Under the pieces are notes generated by a model. The model saw nothing but the letters and a program-made list of their open reading frames with translations. It was not told the origin of the DNA and searched no databases. From positions 3,228,693 to 3,292,692 of the forward strand of contig NZ_KI911559.1 in NCBI RefSeq assembly GCF_000515255.1: a stretch of DNA of 64,000 bases, written 5' to 3'. This DNA comes from Rhodovibrio salinarum DSM 9154 (lineage in GTDB: Bacteria; Pseudomonadota; Alphaproteobacteria; Kiloniellales; Rhodovibrionaceae). Position numbers and translations under genes: made by a program. Positions 63,883 through 64,000 of the stretch are shown in pieces (position 1 is the first letter of the stretch; every line of letters starts with the position of its first letter).

Positions 63883-64000
63883 CGAGTCCCCCACAGGACG
63901 TGACACCCGGCCGACAGATCGGTTAGAGGGGCGAGCTTGCATCTCACCCGGTCCGTTAGCCAAAGGCATGCACAACAACCCTTACCTGTCCGTCGTAAGC
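63883..64000. other. Right edge, no gene recognised
   Basis: The last 118 bases show no start codon with good context and no RNA gene. Confidence 0.5.

Overview
The window is GC-rich bacterial chromosome with dense coding on both strands and no insertion sequence, CRISPR array, rRNA or tRNA that I could support. The gene repertoire (AzlCD, TAXI-TRAP binding protein, PrkA/YeaH/SpoVR operon, a cobalamin riboswitch, and two perfect TTAA-N7-TTAA CtrA-type boxes) suggests a free-living alphaproteobacterium, possibly in the Rhodospirillales/Rhodovibrio neighbourhood. That placement is inference; no rRNA is present to confirm it.

Layout. 1-6.6 kb: the end of an M20 peptidase, a small superinfection-immunity-like membrane protein, a LolA-like/MMPL lipid-export pair, a Tat-type exported protein, a GNAT acetyltransferase, and a divergent pair of phage-tail-like genes (DUF6916-like and a tail-collar/MdpB protein). 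6.9-20.2 kb: a 2309-residue repeat protein carrying an LEPR-XLL motif and a DUF4347-like domain, followed by TolC, HlyD, GAF-HlyD and PqqD-like/M50/HlyD genes. This looks like a dedicated export system with no ABC ATPase and is the most interesting locus of the window. 20.2-29.2 kb: Pmp3/YqaE peptide, lipid kinase, SPOR protein, M17 aminopeptidase, two divergent orphan solute-binding proteins (TAXI and OpuAC/ChoX-like), AzlCD, a P19-like protein without signal peptide, and a LuxR regulator. 29.9-35 kb: the prkA-yeaH-spoVR stress operon. 35-45 kb: FadL-type porin, histidine kinase, PAS-rich chemoreceptor, PilZ-methyltransferase fusion, an AT-rich gene-free stretch with CtrA boxes, an HTH/cold-shock fusion, an HhH protein and a lone receiver protein.

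45.4-58.9 kb: a cobalamin riboswitch upstream of a PCuAC-like protein with an altered metal site; an exported MetX-like esterase with two small membrane proteins; a methyltransferase; thiM-thiE; pyrE; an oligopeptide-type ABC binding protein and two permeases without an ATPase; a large membrane-anchored protein with a likely beta-helix; a small CSGC peptide; and a tandem universal stress protein. 59.2-63.9 kb: a sulfur-handling block of exported rhodanese, YeeE/YedE (TsuA-like) transporter, NHLRC2-like thioredoxin/NHL protein and TauE/SafE exporter, all on the plus strand.

Several starts were moved from the longest open frame because of Shine-Dalgarno placement, ATGA/TTGA overlaps or signal peptides; each is explained in its entry. 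Two genes too short for usual ORF cut-offs (20244-20402 and 47617-47763) were found by reading the sequence. All family assignments come from motif recognition; no database search was run.
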